Assembly: GCF_000814765.1 (NCBI RefSeq)
Contig: NZ_JWIC01000007.1
Span: forward strand, 1,032,500 to 1,096,499
Reading direction: 5' to 3'
Source: Pseudoalteromonas luteoviolacea
GTDB taxonomy: Bacteria; Pseudomonadota; Gammaproteobacteria; Enterobacterales; Alteromonadaceae
DNA length: 64,000 nt
This document shows positions 18,625-28,552 of this stretch, one piece after another. The notes beneath the pieces are model-generated. The model searched no databases, was not told the origin of the DNA, and saw nothing but the letters and a program-made list of their open reading frames with translations. The stretch's first letter is position 1. Each line of letters begins with the position of its first letter. The position numbers were made by a program, and so were the translations under genes.

Positions 18625-18669
18625 TTTTACAGGGCTAATTGTGTTAGCCCTGTAAAATGCGGACTCTTT
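18625..18669 (+). terminator. Strong hairpin after the serine hydrolase gene
   Basis: A perfect 14-base-pair stem (TTTTACAGGGCTAA, loop TTGTG, complement at 18644-18657), 16 bases after the stop codon, with CTTTTT a few bases later. Probably the transcript end. Confidence 0.7.
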
Positions 18670-19034
18670 TTACGTACTGCCAAGCTTGCTGATGCTGGTT
18701 GTCTCCTCCAACTGCTACTTACGAAATTTACCTATTTTGACCTTTGTTGTGTTCATAAAAAGGCGTGAAAATATGCGTCAGTTCAGATTGTTAAAAAAGA
18801 CAATTTAAGTACTAAGGTAAGTCAGCTGCTGCTCATGTTGAAAGGGTGCTGCATTGGATATCAATAAAGTGGATACTGCTTGGTAAGAAGGCGTTTATTT
18901 TTATTAGTATATTCTTACCAAGCAGTTCGCACTACAAAAACCAAGCGACGGGCTTGTACTTGGTTTTTTATCAACTCTGCCCGAGTAGGCGGGCAGAAGT
19001 GATAGACGAAAATCGTCATTGGATTAGTACGTAA
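18670..19034. repeat. Intergenic stretch with four successive hairpins
   Basis: No gene is visible here. From 18875 there are four perfect inverted repeats in 143 bases: 18875-18889 with 18912-18926 (15-base arms ACTGCTTGGTAAGAA, 22-base loop); 18936-18945 with 18959-18968 (AAAAACCAAG, terminator-like in both directions); 18976-18983 with 18990-18997 (TCTGCCCG); and 19005-19009 with 19013-19017 (GACGA). At least the second could terminate the minus-strand gene at 19035. The rest may be a structured RNA or a decayed repeat element; see findings. Confidence 0.5.
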
Positions 19035-19544
19035 TTACCACTTAAACAGCTTACATTTCTGGATACGTTTTCCGCCATAATTAGACACCATGTAAGGACC
19101 GACTTGCTCTTCGCGGATTTTATCCGCGGTGTAGCTAATAATTTCTACGTCTAATGAGCCATCGCTGTGTAGTTCATATTCGGCGTTTAGCTTGGTGTCG
19201 CCAAACTCAAATAAGCTGACAAATTTGTTGTCGAATAAGTATTGGTCGATGATGATGCCGTTGTTTTCATCAACTTCATAATGACCTTTTGCTGTATCAA
19301 CCGTCACTAATGTATAGTTGCGTGGTCTTGCTTGTACACCTTCACCATAAGTCACGATCCAGTCAGCGCGGTTATTTACTGGGCTGCCGACTTCAAGTGA
19401 CATTGGGAAAGAGTATAATGCGCCCTTACCTGGTGCTAGTAGTTCACATTGGCCCTTAAAAAAACCTTGCCATTCAGTGGGGGCTGCCTGAGCCGTCAGT
19501 GATATGGCCGATAGACCAACGCACAACGCGAATATTTTTTTCAT
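19035..19544 (-). CDS. Secreted protein of unknown function
   Basis: A 169-residue protein with a clear signal peptide (MKKIFALCVGLSAISLTAQA). The mature part looks beta-rich (YELHSDGSLDVEIISY) and holds two cysteines, one near the start (GQCELL) and one near the end (IQKCKLF), which could form a disulfide closing the domain. I do not recognise a family. It stands alone, upstream of the hairpin region on its strand. Confidence 0.75.
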   Translation of the reverse strand: MKKIFALCVGLSAISLTAQAAPTEWQGFFKGQCELLAPGKGALYSFPMSLEVGSPVNNRADWIVTYGEGVQARPRNYTLVTVDTAKGHYEVDENNGIIIDQYLFDNKFVSLFEFGDTKLNAEYELHSDGSLDVEIISYTADKIREEQVGPYMVSNYGGKRIQKCKLFKW

Positions 19545-19726
19545 TTTATCTTCCTTATTGATGCTTTTTTTGTGTGAGTCATCTTAATGAACGATGCTTT
19601 TTTCAGAAAATAACAAAGTGGAGAATTATTTTCTCAAATTAATAATTTATTGAGATCTTGTGTAGTTGGAGAGGGAGTTGCTGAAACAATCGTTTGTGAC
19701 TTACTCGTGTAAATTATTTCATCGAT

Positions 19727-20248
19727 TCAGTCTGTATATGTTCTAAACTTTGCACATGCTGCCTTTAAGGTATGTGTATCCCTCTGCTTAGCAAAGACCT
19801 CATGTTGCTCCAATTGAGAGAGCGCCTGAGCTGATAATGGACTTGGTGCAGATAAATAGGTTTTTTTAATGGTTGGCATGATGGTGTCAAATATGAGTTT
19901 GACTCTGGGTACATGAAATTCTGAGCTGATTATAGACACATCTGGTGAATCTAGTTGTGAAAGTACAGGCAAAGTTAAAGTCGCATCTTCAATCGTAAAG
20001 CGACTTAACGTATCAGGTAAAAATGCTGCGGGGTCCACACCGTGAGCGCATAAGTACTGTCTGTTAAAGTGGGCGTGTGGCGTTGACGTTGGGTTGAAGT
20101 TTTCGCCAAACCCGCCTGTACAAATGAATTTCGCGTCTCGTGCTGAATGAAGTACCTTGAGCGCAAGTTGACATCTTGCGACTGAAAGTGAAGATAAGTG
20201 ACCGTGCTGGTCATTTTTATGTCCCAATACAATTATCACTTTTTCCAT
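19727..20248 (-). CDS. DUF218/YdcF-family protein
   Basis: A 173-residue protein matching the DUF218 (ElyC/SanA/YdcF) fold: an N-terminal strand IIVLGHKND, the central FICTGGFGEN, the TIEDATLTLPVL block with the conserved acidic residue, and SIISSEFHVPRVKLIF. No signal peptide or membrane segment, so it is of the soluble YdcF type. Members may bind S-adenosylmethionine or act on envelope precursors; no function can be given here. Confidence 0.82.
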   Translation of the reverse strand: MEKVIIVLGHKNDQHGHLSSLSVARCQLALKVLHSARDAKFICTGGFGENFNPTSTPHAHFNRQYLCAHGVDPAAFLPDTLSRFTIEDATLTLPVLSQLDSPDVSIISSEFHVPRVKLIFDTIMPTIKKTYLSAPSPLSAQALSQLEQHEVFAKQRDTHTLKAACAKFRTYTD

Positions 20249-20523
20249 TTTAAACCTGTCCTAAGTCCTATTCGAGACGTATTCCTGATGTTGAATAAAG
20301 AGAGTATTTTGCCAGTGTACCATTAAAAAAATGCAATGGCATATCGCTTGTTATACTGAGCAATTACGTATTAAGCAGCTTTGATTTTTAATGCTCAAAA
20401 TACGTTTAAATGTGTTTATATCTGCTTACTTATCTCTACATCATTAGCTTATATAAAAACACTTTTTTAGATGCATGTCTCATATGCTGTAAGCGTGATT
20501 TAACAAACCTTAAGGATATAGAT

Positions 20524-23100
20524 GTGAAAAGATTAACCCTAAGTATTATTACGGCAGCCATACTATTGTCTGGCTGTGATAAAGATAATGATGTAGTCGT
20601 AATAAAGCCAGAGAAACCAGCCACGATTGAAGACTTTAATGGGCTATGGGAGATAAAAGGTTCTGGGGAGGTTTGGGATTTATCTGTAAACGGGTTAATA
20701 ACCTATAACTTCAATAGTAAAACATGTATCAAAGCAGATGAAGAAAATGCACAGTTTACAAAACCACTCGTAAAGTATTTGTCGCTTAATGATGAAAAAG
20801 ATCAGCTTACGTTCATCAGCCCTGCATCATCAAAGGTGCAGTTGTCTAAGCTGGAGTCACTTCCATTGCAATGTGATGCAAAAAATCTTACGACCGACAT
20901 GACGTTGCCAGAGACTTTTGACTATGTATGGCACACGTTGAACGAGTACTACGGCTTTTTTGAATTACGTGGTATTGATTGGTCAGCCGTTTATGAGACA
21001 TACAAGCCCAAAGTCACAGAATCTACGACCCAAGCTGAATTTATGAGTATGATGGATGCGATATTTACTGAGTTTGGTGATGGTCATTTGAGTTTAGAGG
21101 GGCCTCAAGGGGCACAGGCAGATGGCAGTAAAATTGATAGTTGGATCAGAGAGGGGTTGCTTAATGGCGGCGATGATATAAGCGGCACTTTAGCTGAGTT
21201 ACACGCTAAGGAGGTTGCTGTATTAAAGCATCTAATGTCGGATGGTGAATTACATAGTTACCAAGGTGCAGATGCGATACGTTTCGGCACAATTTCTCCC
21301 AAGCTTGGTTATATTCGTATAGATAGAGTCGCTGGGATGATTTTGGATGAGGCTGAGGACAATATTCTATCCCGTGTTGAACGTGATTTGCATAACACCG
21401 ATTTGGTGATGGTTCATACTTTGGAGCAACTTCAAGACGTTGACTCAATCATTATTGATCTAAGATACAACCAAGGTGGCTTTGATAAAGTATCTCAAAA
21501 AATAGCCGGCTACTTTACAGACTCAGCTTATACATTTGGCAGTAAGCAACTAAATAATGACAGTTTTAAAGGTGAAGAGATCGCCCTCAATGTTGAGCCA
21601 AATGCGGATTTGAATTTCACTAAACCAATTTATGTACTTATTGGTGAGCATACTATCAGTGGCGGAGAAGTGCTTGCAATGGCGTTACAAACCTTACCGC
21701 AAAGTCAGTTAATTGGTGAGGCGACGAATGGCAGTGTATCCGATACTTTAACGCATCAATTGCCTAACGGGTGGGCGCTTACCTTAAGTCACGAAGTCTA
21801 TAAAAATCACGAGGGTCAGGTAGTTGAAGGAGTAGGTATTGAGCCTGATATTGCCACTTTTGCCTATGCTTCTGTAGATCAAAAATATATGACCGATACG
21901 CCTATCGAATACGTGATGCAGCAACAAGGTGTGCACGCTTCACATAGCATAACTGCTGACAATTTAAGGCAAAAAGTACGAGATGTGATTTCACATACGA
22001 GCTTACCTAGTGTATCTGTCGCGGTAATAAAAGGTGATGAGATTGTGTTTGAACATGCTGAAGGGTTGGCAAATGTAGTTGAAAAACTGCCTGCCACAAT
22101 TCATACGCCTTACAACGTAGCATCTATTAGTAAAGCAGTAACCGGAGTCGCCATAATGCAATTGGTGGAAGAGTCCATTCTGAGTTTGGATGACGAAGTG
22201 GCTGATATGAATTTGTCATTCGATCCGAATAACCCGCTCAACCCTGATCCCAAAATGACTTTACGCCACCTAGTAACGCATACCTCAGGGATAAAAGACA
22301 GCGATATGTTCTTTTGTACTTATTACGTGCATGAAAATAAACAGCCGTTGGCAGCCATGTTTGGTCTCTCTTTTTGTGAAGATGATATGCCAGTTACCAC
22401 GAGTTTAGAGCAGTTACTGGCACAAGACTATTTTGCTGACAATGGGCGCTACGTAGGGAGCGGTGTGTATTTGGATGGTGAGCAGGGTTTTCCCGGTAGT
22501 GTGATGTCATACTCCAATATGGGGACGGCGCTTGCGGCTCATGCTGTAGAAAAAAAGGCCAACTTAAACTTAGCGCAGCAAATGAATGAAGCTATTTTTG
22601 TGCCTCTGGGGATGAATAATACAAATTGGCACCATACAGAGTTACCAGAAAATAACCCCAAAGCAGTGCAGTACAATATTGACTCAGAAGAGGTACTTCA
22701 TGCCATGCCTGAGTACGGTTATGCAACTTTCTACGACGGTGAGTTGAATATCAGTAGTCATGATTTGAGTAAGTTATTAGCTGCCATTGCTAATGAGGGT
22801 CGTTATCAAGATACGCAGATATTAAGTGCGTCAAGTGTTGAGCAGCTGCTTGGGGCGCAAAGCGACGTATTTAACATTCCATATCAGCAAGGCGTATTCT
22901 GGTATTGGGATGGTGCCTTTTTTGGTCATAATGGCGGAGATCCTGGCACAAATGCGTTGATGATTTATAACGCACTGACAAAAACGGGTGTGATTATGCT
23001 TGCTAATGGAGAAGATTTTATAGGCGGAAAAGAGACTATTCAACCTGTTTTAGATAGTTTGGCTGCCGATTTATATCGATATGGTGTGCAATATAACTAG
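20524..23100 (+). CDS. Fusion lipoprotein: S41 peptidase plus class-C serine hydrolase
   Basis: An 858-residue protein. I start it at GTG 20524 because AAGGA lies 7 bases upstream and the product then begins with a lipoprotein signal (VKRLTLSIITAAILLSGC, lipid Cys18); the frame stays open upstream to ATG 20410, but that would bury the signal. Residues about 36-455 are an S41 peptidase like the protein at 3045: His188 (EFGDGHLS), IIIDLRYNQGGFD (309-321), nucleophile Ser379 (GEHTISGGE). Residues about 475-858 are a penicillin-binding-fold serine hydrolase: Ser534-x-x-Lys537 (VASISKAV), SYSN and GHNGGDPG. Both active sites look intact. It probably acts in the periplasm or on the surface, anchored by lipid; substrate unknown. 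Such a fusion of two unrelated serine hydrolases is uncommon. Confidence 0.88.
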   Translation: MKRLTLSIITAAILLSGCDKDNDVVVIKPEKPATIEDFNGLWEIKGSGEVWDLSVNGLITYNFNSKTCIKADEENAQFTKPLVKYLSLNDEKDQLTFISPASSKVQLSKLESLPLQCDAKNLTTDMTLPETFDYVWHTLNEYYGFFELRGIDWSAVYETYKPKVTESTTQAEFMSMMDAIFTEFGDGHLSLEGPQGAQADGSKIDSWIREGLLNGGDDISGTLAELHAKEVAVLKHLMSDGELHSYQGADAIRFGTISPKLGYIRIDRVAGMILDEAEDNILSRVERDLHNTDLVMVHTLEQLQDVDSIIIDLRYNQGGFDKVSQKIAGYFTDSAYTFGSKQLNNDSFKGEEIALNVEPNADLNFTKPIYVLIGEHTISGGEVLAMALQTLPQSQLIGEATNGSVSDTLTHQLPNGWALTLSHEVYKNHEGQVVEGVGIEPDIATFAYASVDQKYMTDTPIEYVMQQQGVHASHSITADNLRQKVRDVISHTSLPSVSVAVIKGDEIVFEHAEGLANVVEKLPATIHTPYNVASISKAVTGVAIMQLVEESILSLDDEVADMNLSFDPNNPLNPDPKMTLRHLVTHTSGIKDSDMFFCTYYVHENKQPLAAMFGLSFCEDDMPVTTSLEQLLAQDYFADNGRYVGSGVYLDGEQGFPGSVMSYSNMGTALAAHAVEKKANLNLAQQMNEAIFVPLGMNNTNWHHTELPENNPKAVQYNIDSEEVLHAMPEYGYATFYDGELNISSHDLSKLLAAIANEGRYQDTQILSASSVEQLLGAQSDVFNIPYQQGVFWYWDGAFFGHNGGDPGTNALMIYNALTKTGVIMLANGEDFIGGKETIQPVLDSLAADLYRYGVQYN

Positions 23101-23347
23101 TGAAGATATATACGAAATAACATAAATGAGGTGACGTGCGGCGCTGTTTTGGTGTGCGTCACCCATCAGCGTATGGATCTTTGGTTGTTAAAACGCAACA
23201 GATAAAAATCAAAATATTAAAAATATATCCATATATATTATTTACTTACCTCTATTGAATTTCTATTTCCTTAAATTAATAGATAACTGTGAAGACAAAA
23301 AGTGCTGCCAATTTCATAGTGATTATGAATTTAATTGAGGAGCTACT

Positions 23348-25012
23348 ATGCGTTTTTTTCCAATGTTTATCAGTGCAGTTTCACTGATCTCAGTCACTAT
23401 CCCTTTACCAGCTCACAGCGAGCAAAGTGCTTACATTGAGCCTCCTATGATCAGTATCCCAACAGGAAGTTACATGATGGGAAGCGAGCAGGGGAGAGCA
23501 GATGAGAAGCCGGTGCGCAAAGTCACGGTGCCCGCCTTTCAAATGGGCAAATATGAAGTGACCGTGGCCGAATATCGAAAATTCATAGAGGCGACTGGCT
23601 ATGAATCCAGCAAAGGGTGCGTTCATCGTATCGGTCCGCAGTGGTTTGGTAGCGGTGAACATGATGGGACATGGGATGACAACATGTATGTCCTTAGTGA
23701 GTTTCATCCTGTGGTGTGTGTGTCTCGAAAAGATGCGATTAATTATGCTAAATGGTTATCAAAGGTATCTGGTGAACTGTATCGATTGCCTACTGAAGCT
23801 GAGTGGGAATATGCGGCACGGGCTGGCACCTCGTCAAAGTACTTCTTTGGCAATGAACACAGGGCGAAAGAAGCATGTCATTATGCAAATATTGCTGATC
23901 TGCATGCCTACTCCTTATCAGGTAAATTATATAACGCCCCTTATTCTCAAGATGCAATCAATACATGCAATGACAATGAAGTGATGATTTCGACGGTGGG
24001 ACTGTATAAGCCAAATGGTTTTGGATTACACGATATGGAAGGCAATGTGGTTGAGCGACTAGCGGATTGTTATCAAGATAATTATGAAAGGGCCCCTGTC
24101 GATGGCAGTGCGGTCATAAAAAAAGGGTGTGAGGTATTTGTTGCCCGCGGGGGCAGCTGGCATTGGCCTGTGTTTGGCTCAAGTCGAAGAATGATGATGT
24201 ATGAAGACTTTTTCGCAGCCCTTGAGGGATTTCGGCTAGTAAAAGATACCCAAGGCGAAGCACTTGAGGCGAGCAGTGGCTCAATCTGGTTTGTAAAGCT
24301 GCTGGAGCAAGCTCAAAAAAAAGCAAAAATGAGACATAAAATGGAAAATCCTCATTACCCTGAACAACTGATGGATATTGACCTTAGCATTATGGCAAAT
24401 GGTCATATCAACATTACATGGCAAGCGGCTCAGAAATCTGGCGTAACGGGTTATGAAGTGTTTAGGCAAGACCCCTTAAGTAATGAAGTGGTCGCACTGG
24501 CAAAGCTAACGAAAAAAAACATGTCTTTTATCGATGAAACTCCGCTAAAACACAACGGCAGGTATTATGTTGTTGCACTAAATGGCGCTGCAAAAGGCTT
24601 ACCAAGCCACTATGTTGACAGTAGCCCTAAAAAAGCACATCAAGTTCCTGCACGAATAGAAGGTGAAGCTTTTGACTTTGCACCTGGTGTGATGGTTGTT
24701 AACTCAAGTTTTGAGCCAGAAGGCGATAAAATTATCGGCTCTATCGGAACCAGTATGGCCAGTTATATCCTTGAGGCGAATTCATCAGGTGAATACTTAA
24801 TGTCGATCCGCCTCTTTCATTCAGGCCCTACGCAAAATTATACGTTGATGTTGAACGAGCGCCCGATAAAAACAGCCGAATTATCTGGTGAAAGAGGGTG
24901 GCGGACCATAAAAAATATTAAAGTTCGGCTTGATAGAGGGCATCATACCTTAACAATACAAGGAAAGACGCCCCTGTTCGCAGTAAATTGGTTCGATATT
25001 AATAAAGTATAA
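23348..25012 (+). CDS. Secreted SUMF1-fold (FGE-like) protein with Fn3-like and carbohydrate-binding-like domains
   Basis: A 554-residue exported protein (signal peptide to about residue 24). Residues about 33-300 are a formylglycine-generating-enzyme-like fold (ISIPTGSYMMGSEQGRADEK, MGKYEVTVAEYRKF, YRLPTEAEWEYAARAG, ARGGSW). The two copper-binding cysteines of true FGE are absent: RGGSW is followed by HWPVFGSSRR, so sulfatase activation is unlikely. Residues about 363-430 resemble a fibronectin III domain (INITWQAAQKSGVTGYEVFR) and about 438-554 a CBM6-like beta sandwich (ARIEGEAFDFAPG ... FAVNWFDI). GAGGAG precedes ATG 23348 by 5 bases. Likely a surface or secreted binding protein. Confidence 0.85.
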   Translation: MRFFPMFISAVSLISVTIPLPAHSEQSAYIEPPMISIPTGSYMMGSEQGRADEKPVRKVTVPAFQMGKYEVTVAEYRKFIEATGYESSKGCVHRIGPQWFGSGEHDGTWDDNMYVLSEFHPVVCVSRKDAINYAKWLSKVSGELYRLPTEAEWEYAARAGTSSKYFFGNEHRAKEACHYANIADLHAYSLSGKLYNAPYSQDAINTCNDNEVMISTVGLYKPNGFGLHDMEGNVVERLADCYQDNYERAPVDGSAVIKKGCEVFVARGGSWHWPVFGSSRRMMMYEDFFAALEGFRLVKDTQGEALEASSGSIWFVKLLEQAQKKAKMRHKMENPHYPEQLMDIDLSIMANGHINITWQAAQKSGVTGYEVFRQDPLSNEVVALAKLTKKNMSFIDETPLKHNGRYYVVALNGAAKGLPSHYVDSSPKKAHQVPARIEGEAFDFAPGVMVVNSSFEPEGDKIIGSIGTSMASYILEANSSGEYLMSIRLFHSGPTQNYTLMLNERPIKTAELSGERGWRTIKNIKVRLDRGHHTLTIQGKTPLFAVNWFDINKV

Positions 25013-25016
25013 ATAT

Positions 25017-26894
25017 TTAATATTGATTTTTATCCTGTTCATAGGGGTTAGAAATAACCCCTAATTTAACCAATTTCTCATGCCGTGTATTGAGCCACCT
25101 TGGGTGGGCTGTATCCCGAATATAGTGGCGATATATCATCGTATCAGAATTGTCATCAGCCTGAAAATTGAGCTCTAGTAACTTAATTGCCATTGCTAAT
25201 CCAACCCAGTCTATATGTTGCATTCTGGCTGTGTTAAAACTCGACTGTGCATACCGCTTAGCGTCATCTGTTTGCTCGAGTTTGTGATAAATCTGTGCAA
25301 ATAACATGTCTCTTCTGGCTGGCTCATCGATGTTTTTTGCCAGAGCCATGGCTAAATCAGGTTTGTTTTGCTCTAGGTAGAGGTTTGCAAGTTGTTCACT
25401 GACAGAAAAGTAAACCCAGTAGTTTTCTGGTGTGAGCGTTTGTTCTAGCACTTTTAAATAATAAGATTGTTTTTCCTCTATGTTTTTTGAAAAAAGCGCA
25501 AAGTGATAAAATATCAGCATATAATGCGAACTATCTAGCTGGTGGTCGGCTAATAAGGTTTTTGCTTGATATAAGTAATCATATTTTTCTTTTTCTAATC
25601 TCAGTTTAAACGCTTTAATTGACAAAAGTGTATAAGCTCTTATTTCTTGCACGGGGCGATTAGCTAATCGAGCTTGGCTTGCAGCCTTATACAAATGTTT
25701 TTGTATTTGTGAGAAATCGCGATCATAAGCGGCGATGTCGGCAAGTGATTTGCTGATTTCGCTATTCAGCGCGTTGAAATCTGCTTCATTCATTAATTCA
25801 CTGGCCCGAGTTAGATGCTGTTTGGCTTGGTCATACTGATTTAATGTCATCAAGAGCTGCCCTTTAAGCCATTGAGCATATGCCTTATAAATTGGATGAT
25901 TTTGCGATTCGCTGAGAATTATCATTTGCTCAATATGGGCACTGGCGACGTTGTGGTTATATTCTGCCAGTAAGCGCTCGATAAGGTGCTTTAAGATGTC
26001 TAAATCTTCGGGCGTTTGGCTGTTTAACTTTTCCAGTTCAGTGGTCGTAAATGTATCAATTTGAACTTGGAAATAATCAGATTTCTGTATCTGATCAACC
26101 CGGGATGCGACAAGGTCTTCAAGTTCTTCGATTGAGTCGGCATAAATATACCCTTGCCAATGTCTGAGTTGATTCTGTAGGCGGTATTCTAGCAAGAATT
26201 TTGTTTTGTTTGACACTTTCTTAGTATAAATAAACCCACTGAGTAGCAGTTTATCCGACTTGGGGATGAGTTTCTTGTATTCAGTGTAAGGGGAGTTAAA
26301 AATAGCTTGGGCAGAGTTATGAGACTTATCTGACGCATCATAATTGACTAAAAGTGCGTTATTCAATTGACGGGTTTGCGTTATTAAATGCCCTTCAAAC
26401 CTTGCTGAGAAAGGAATGAGTAAGACTTCGTGCTGCGCTTTTTGCACAGGCGAGTTTGCACCGACATTGTGATTTGGCCATAACCAATAACCTCCAGCTA
26501 TTCCCACGAAAAAGCATGCGGCTACGACAAAAGAGAAGAAAATATGGCGTGCATTTACTCGTGTCGGTGAACGATATGGAGAAGCCGTCCCGGAGGGCGT
26601 CAGTTGTGTTGTGATCTCGAGTTGCCATTGGTAACCGCGCTTTGGAAAAGTTTTTATGGCGGCATCTGAAATCAATGCTCTAAGTTGACTGATGTTTTGA
26701 AAAACGACTTGCTCCGAGACAATCCGACCTTGCCACACGTGATCTAATATCTCTTCTTTACTTAAAACGTGTGCGCGTGACTCAATTAATAAAGTGAGCA
26801 ACTTCCCTTGGGTAGGCGTCAATGGGATTTCACTTTGATGTTTGAATAATCGTTTTTGTTGAGTGTCAAATTCGAAGTCTAGAAAATACAGCAT
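25017..26894 (-). CDS. Transmembrane winged-helix regulator with periplasmic TPR domain (CadC-like)
   Basis: A 625-residue protein. Residues 1-95 are an OmpR/PhoB-type winged helix (IPLTPTQGKLLTLLIE, LSKEEILDHVWQGRIVSEQV, FPKRGYQWQ) with no receiver domain; one membrane helix (about 120-141, FSFVVAACFFVGIAGGYWLW) follows; the rest is a helical periplasmic region with TPR-like repeats (about 290-600). This ToxR/CadC layout couples an envelope signal directly to DNA. It converges on the SUMF1-fold gene with a 4-base gap and is divergent from the cyclase gene. Confidence 0.9.
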   Translation of the reverse strand: MLYFLDFEFDTQQKRLFKHQSEIPLTPTQGKLLTLLIESRAHVLSKEEILDHVWQGRIVSEQVVFQNISQLRALISDAAIKTFPKRGYQWQLEITTQLTPSGTASPYRSPTRVNARHIFFSFVVAACFFVGIAGGYWLWPNHNVGANSPVQKAQHEVLLIPFSARFEGHLITQTRQLNNALLVNYDASDKSHNSAQAIFNSPYTEYKKLIPKSDKLLLSGFIYTKKVSNKTKFLLEYRLQNQLRHWQGYIYADSIEELEDLVASRVDQIQKSDYFQVQIDTFTTTELEKLNSQTPEDLDILKHLIERLLAEYNHNVASAHIEQMIILSESQNHPIYKAYAQWLKGQLLMTLNQYDQAKQHLTRASELMNEADFNALNSEISKSLADIAAYDRDFSQIQKHLYKAASQARLANRPVQEIRAYTLLSIKAFKLRLEKEKYDYLYQAKTLLADHQLDSSHYMLIFYHFALFSKNIEEKQSYYLKVLEQTLTPENYWVYFSVSEQLANLYLEQNKPDLAMALAKNIDEPARRDMLFAQIYHKLEQTDDAKRYAQSSFNTARMQHIDWVGLAMAIKLLELNFQADDNSDTMIYRHYIRDTAHPRWLNTRHEKLVKLGVISNPYEQDKNQY

Positions 26895-27073
26895 GATTGT
26901 AGATAGTCACTCCATTGTCATGACAGCAATAGTAGCCTAGTCACCAAGGTTTGTGAATGACTTAAACAAGAGGTAAGTTTTTCATTACACAGGTAACAAA
27001 AAAAAGCCAAGCTACACTTAACAAAGTGAGTGCCCAATGTGCGGGTCACAGATAATTCAATAAATGATGGCAA

Positions 27074-28339
27074 GTGCTTATGAAATGGTTAAAGGATATC
27101 GACGGGTCTTTCGATGTGTTGCTCACCGATTGCTATCAGCAAAGAGAGATGGAAATGGAGTATCACATCAATCAGATCCGGTTTGTCGGGTTGATGGCGC
27201 TCTTTTTATTAGAACTGCTGATAGGGCTGTTAAATCGAGGATTAGATTGGACATTAATTGTTGTTGATTTAGGCACTATGATAATGACCGCTATCTGGTG
27301 TTTCTGTGTGTCTAAGTGGGCAAAAAGTGATGGCTACAAACCATGGCTTAAATATGTTTCGATCCTTTTTGATTACCTGATTATCTTAGCGATTACACTC
27401 GAAATGGAATTTTTATCCGAGATCGGCCACTTTTTGCATGATATGCACAATACTGAGTTTGAATTAATGCTTATCAGCGCGCTGATACTGTTTAATGTAA
27501 TGAGTGCATTCAGGCAAGGTAAGTTGATTATTTACTATTCCACTTTGTGTTGTTTGGCAACTGGGACAGTAATTCTTGAGCACAGTGGGACCGCCAGAGC
27601 GATTGAGATGCATGAGCAGATCATAATTTTATTTTCAGGTTTACTGTCTTGGTCAATTTCTAGTTATATTACAAATACTTATACCAGGCTTAGACATAGA
27701 GAGAGATTACTTCGATACTTACCAAAAAAGCTGGTAAGTGCAGTAGAAACTGGCAAAGTTGATATCGAGCCCGGCGGTGAACGGCGAAATGTAACTGTGC
27801 TGATGGCTGACATTCGGCGTTTTACCAGCATGTGTGAGTCTCATGAACCCGAAGTTATCACAGGCTTATTGAACCGATATTTTTCGGCTATGAGTACGAT
27901 TGTTTTTAAATATGACGGCATGATAGATAAGTTTATCGGGGATGCGATTATGGCCGTATTTGGCACCCCTCAGGGTGAGGGAAATAGCGCCAGTAATGCA
28001 ATTAATGCGGCAAAAGAAATGCTAGAAGCACTGACTGCATTAAATGAGGAGTTCATTAAAGAGGGATTACCGCGCATAGAAATTGGCATAGGGATACACA
28101 GTGGTGACGCAATTGCTGGTAACGTCGGGAGTGTCAGTTGTATGGACTATACCGTTATAGGTGACACCGTCAATGTTGCTGCCAGAATTGAGAGTAAAAC
28201 AAAAGAATTAAATAAAGCACTATTGATCAGTAAGGTCAGTGTTGAGCAATCAAAAAAACAGGATTTGGAAAAAGCGGCTGAAGTCAGCTTGAAAGGCAGA
28301 GTAGAGCCGATAGAAGTATTTTTCGACCCGCAAATTTAA
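27074..28339 (+). CDS. Membrane-bound class III adenylate/guanylate cyclase
   Basis: About 420 residues. Six hydrophobic helices fill about 30-205, then a short linker (RERLLRYLPKKLVSAVETG) and a class III cyclase domain (about 235-421): VTVLMADIRRFTS and DKFIGDAIMAVFG hold the two metal-binding aspartates, and YTVIGDTVNVAARIES holds the transition-state Asn and Arg. It makes cAMP or cGMP from the triphosphate, with the membrane part as probable sensor. The start may be GTG 27074 or ATG 27080; neither has a strong ribosome site. It is divergent from the TPR regulator gene. Confidence 0.92.
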   Translation: MLMKWLKDIDGSFDVLLTDCYQQREMEMEYHINQIRFVGLMALFLLELLIGLLNRGLDWTLIVVDLGTMIMTAIWCFCVSKWAKSDGYKPWLKYVSILFDYLIILAITLEMEFLSEIGHFLHDMHNTEFELMLISALILFNVMSAFRQGKLIIYYSTLCCLATGTVILEHSGTARAIEMHEQIIILFSGLLSWSISSYITNTYTRLRHRERLLRYLPKKLVSAVETGKVDIEPGGERRNVTVLMADIRRFTSMCESHEPEVITGLLNRYFSAMSTIVFKYDGMIDKFIGDAIMAVFGTPQGEGNSASNAINAAKEMLEALTALNEEFIKEGLPRIEIGIGIHSGDAIAGNVGSVSCMDYTVIGDTVNVAARIESKTKELNKALLISKVSVEQSKKQDLEKAAEVSLKGRVEPIEVFFDPQI

Positions 28340-28552
28340 ATTGTTAAAAAGATGTGTTACATGAAAATTTTTTGGTTTTAAATTGCATGTTTTAGATATA
28401 GTATAGGTACAACTCAAAAATAAGCTTGCCTTATTTGTTGTTCTTATTGAGCGGGTTGTCAACAACCTCGTGCTTTGAAGCGCATGGAAGGGATCATAAG
28501 ATATTCAAAGAGTGATGGATTTACGGTAAGCATATTTTTGAGTGATCAAAAT

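Noticed and set aside
18875..19017. Integron attC site
   Set aside because: The hairpins lack the conserved core sites and no integrase or cassette structure is near.
20410..20523. ATG 20410 as start of the S41/serine-hydrolase fusion
   Set aside because: It would put 38 residues before a perfect lipoprotein signal; GTG 20524 has the ribosome site.
23348..25012. Sulfatase-activating FGE
   Set aside because: Both active-site cysteines are missing and no sulfatase gene is in the window.
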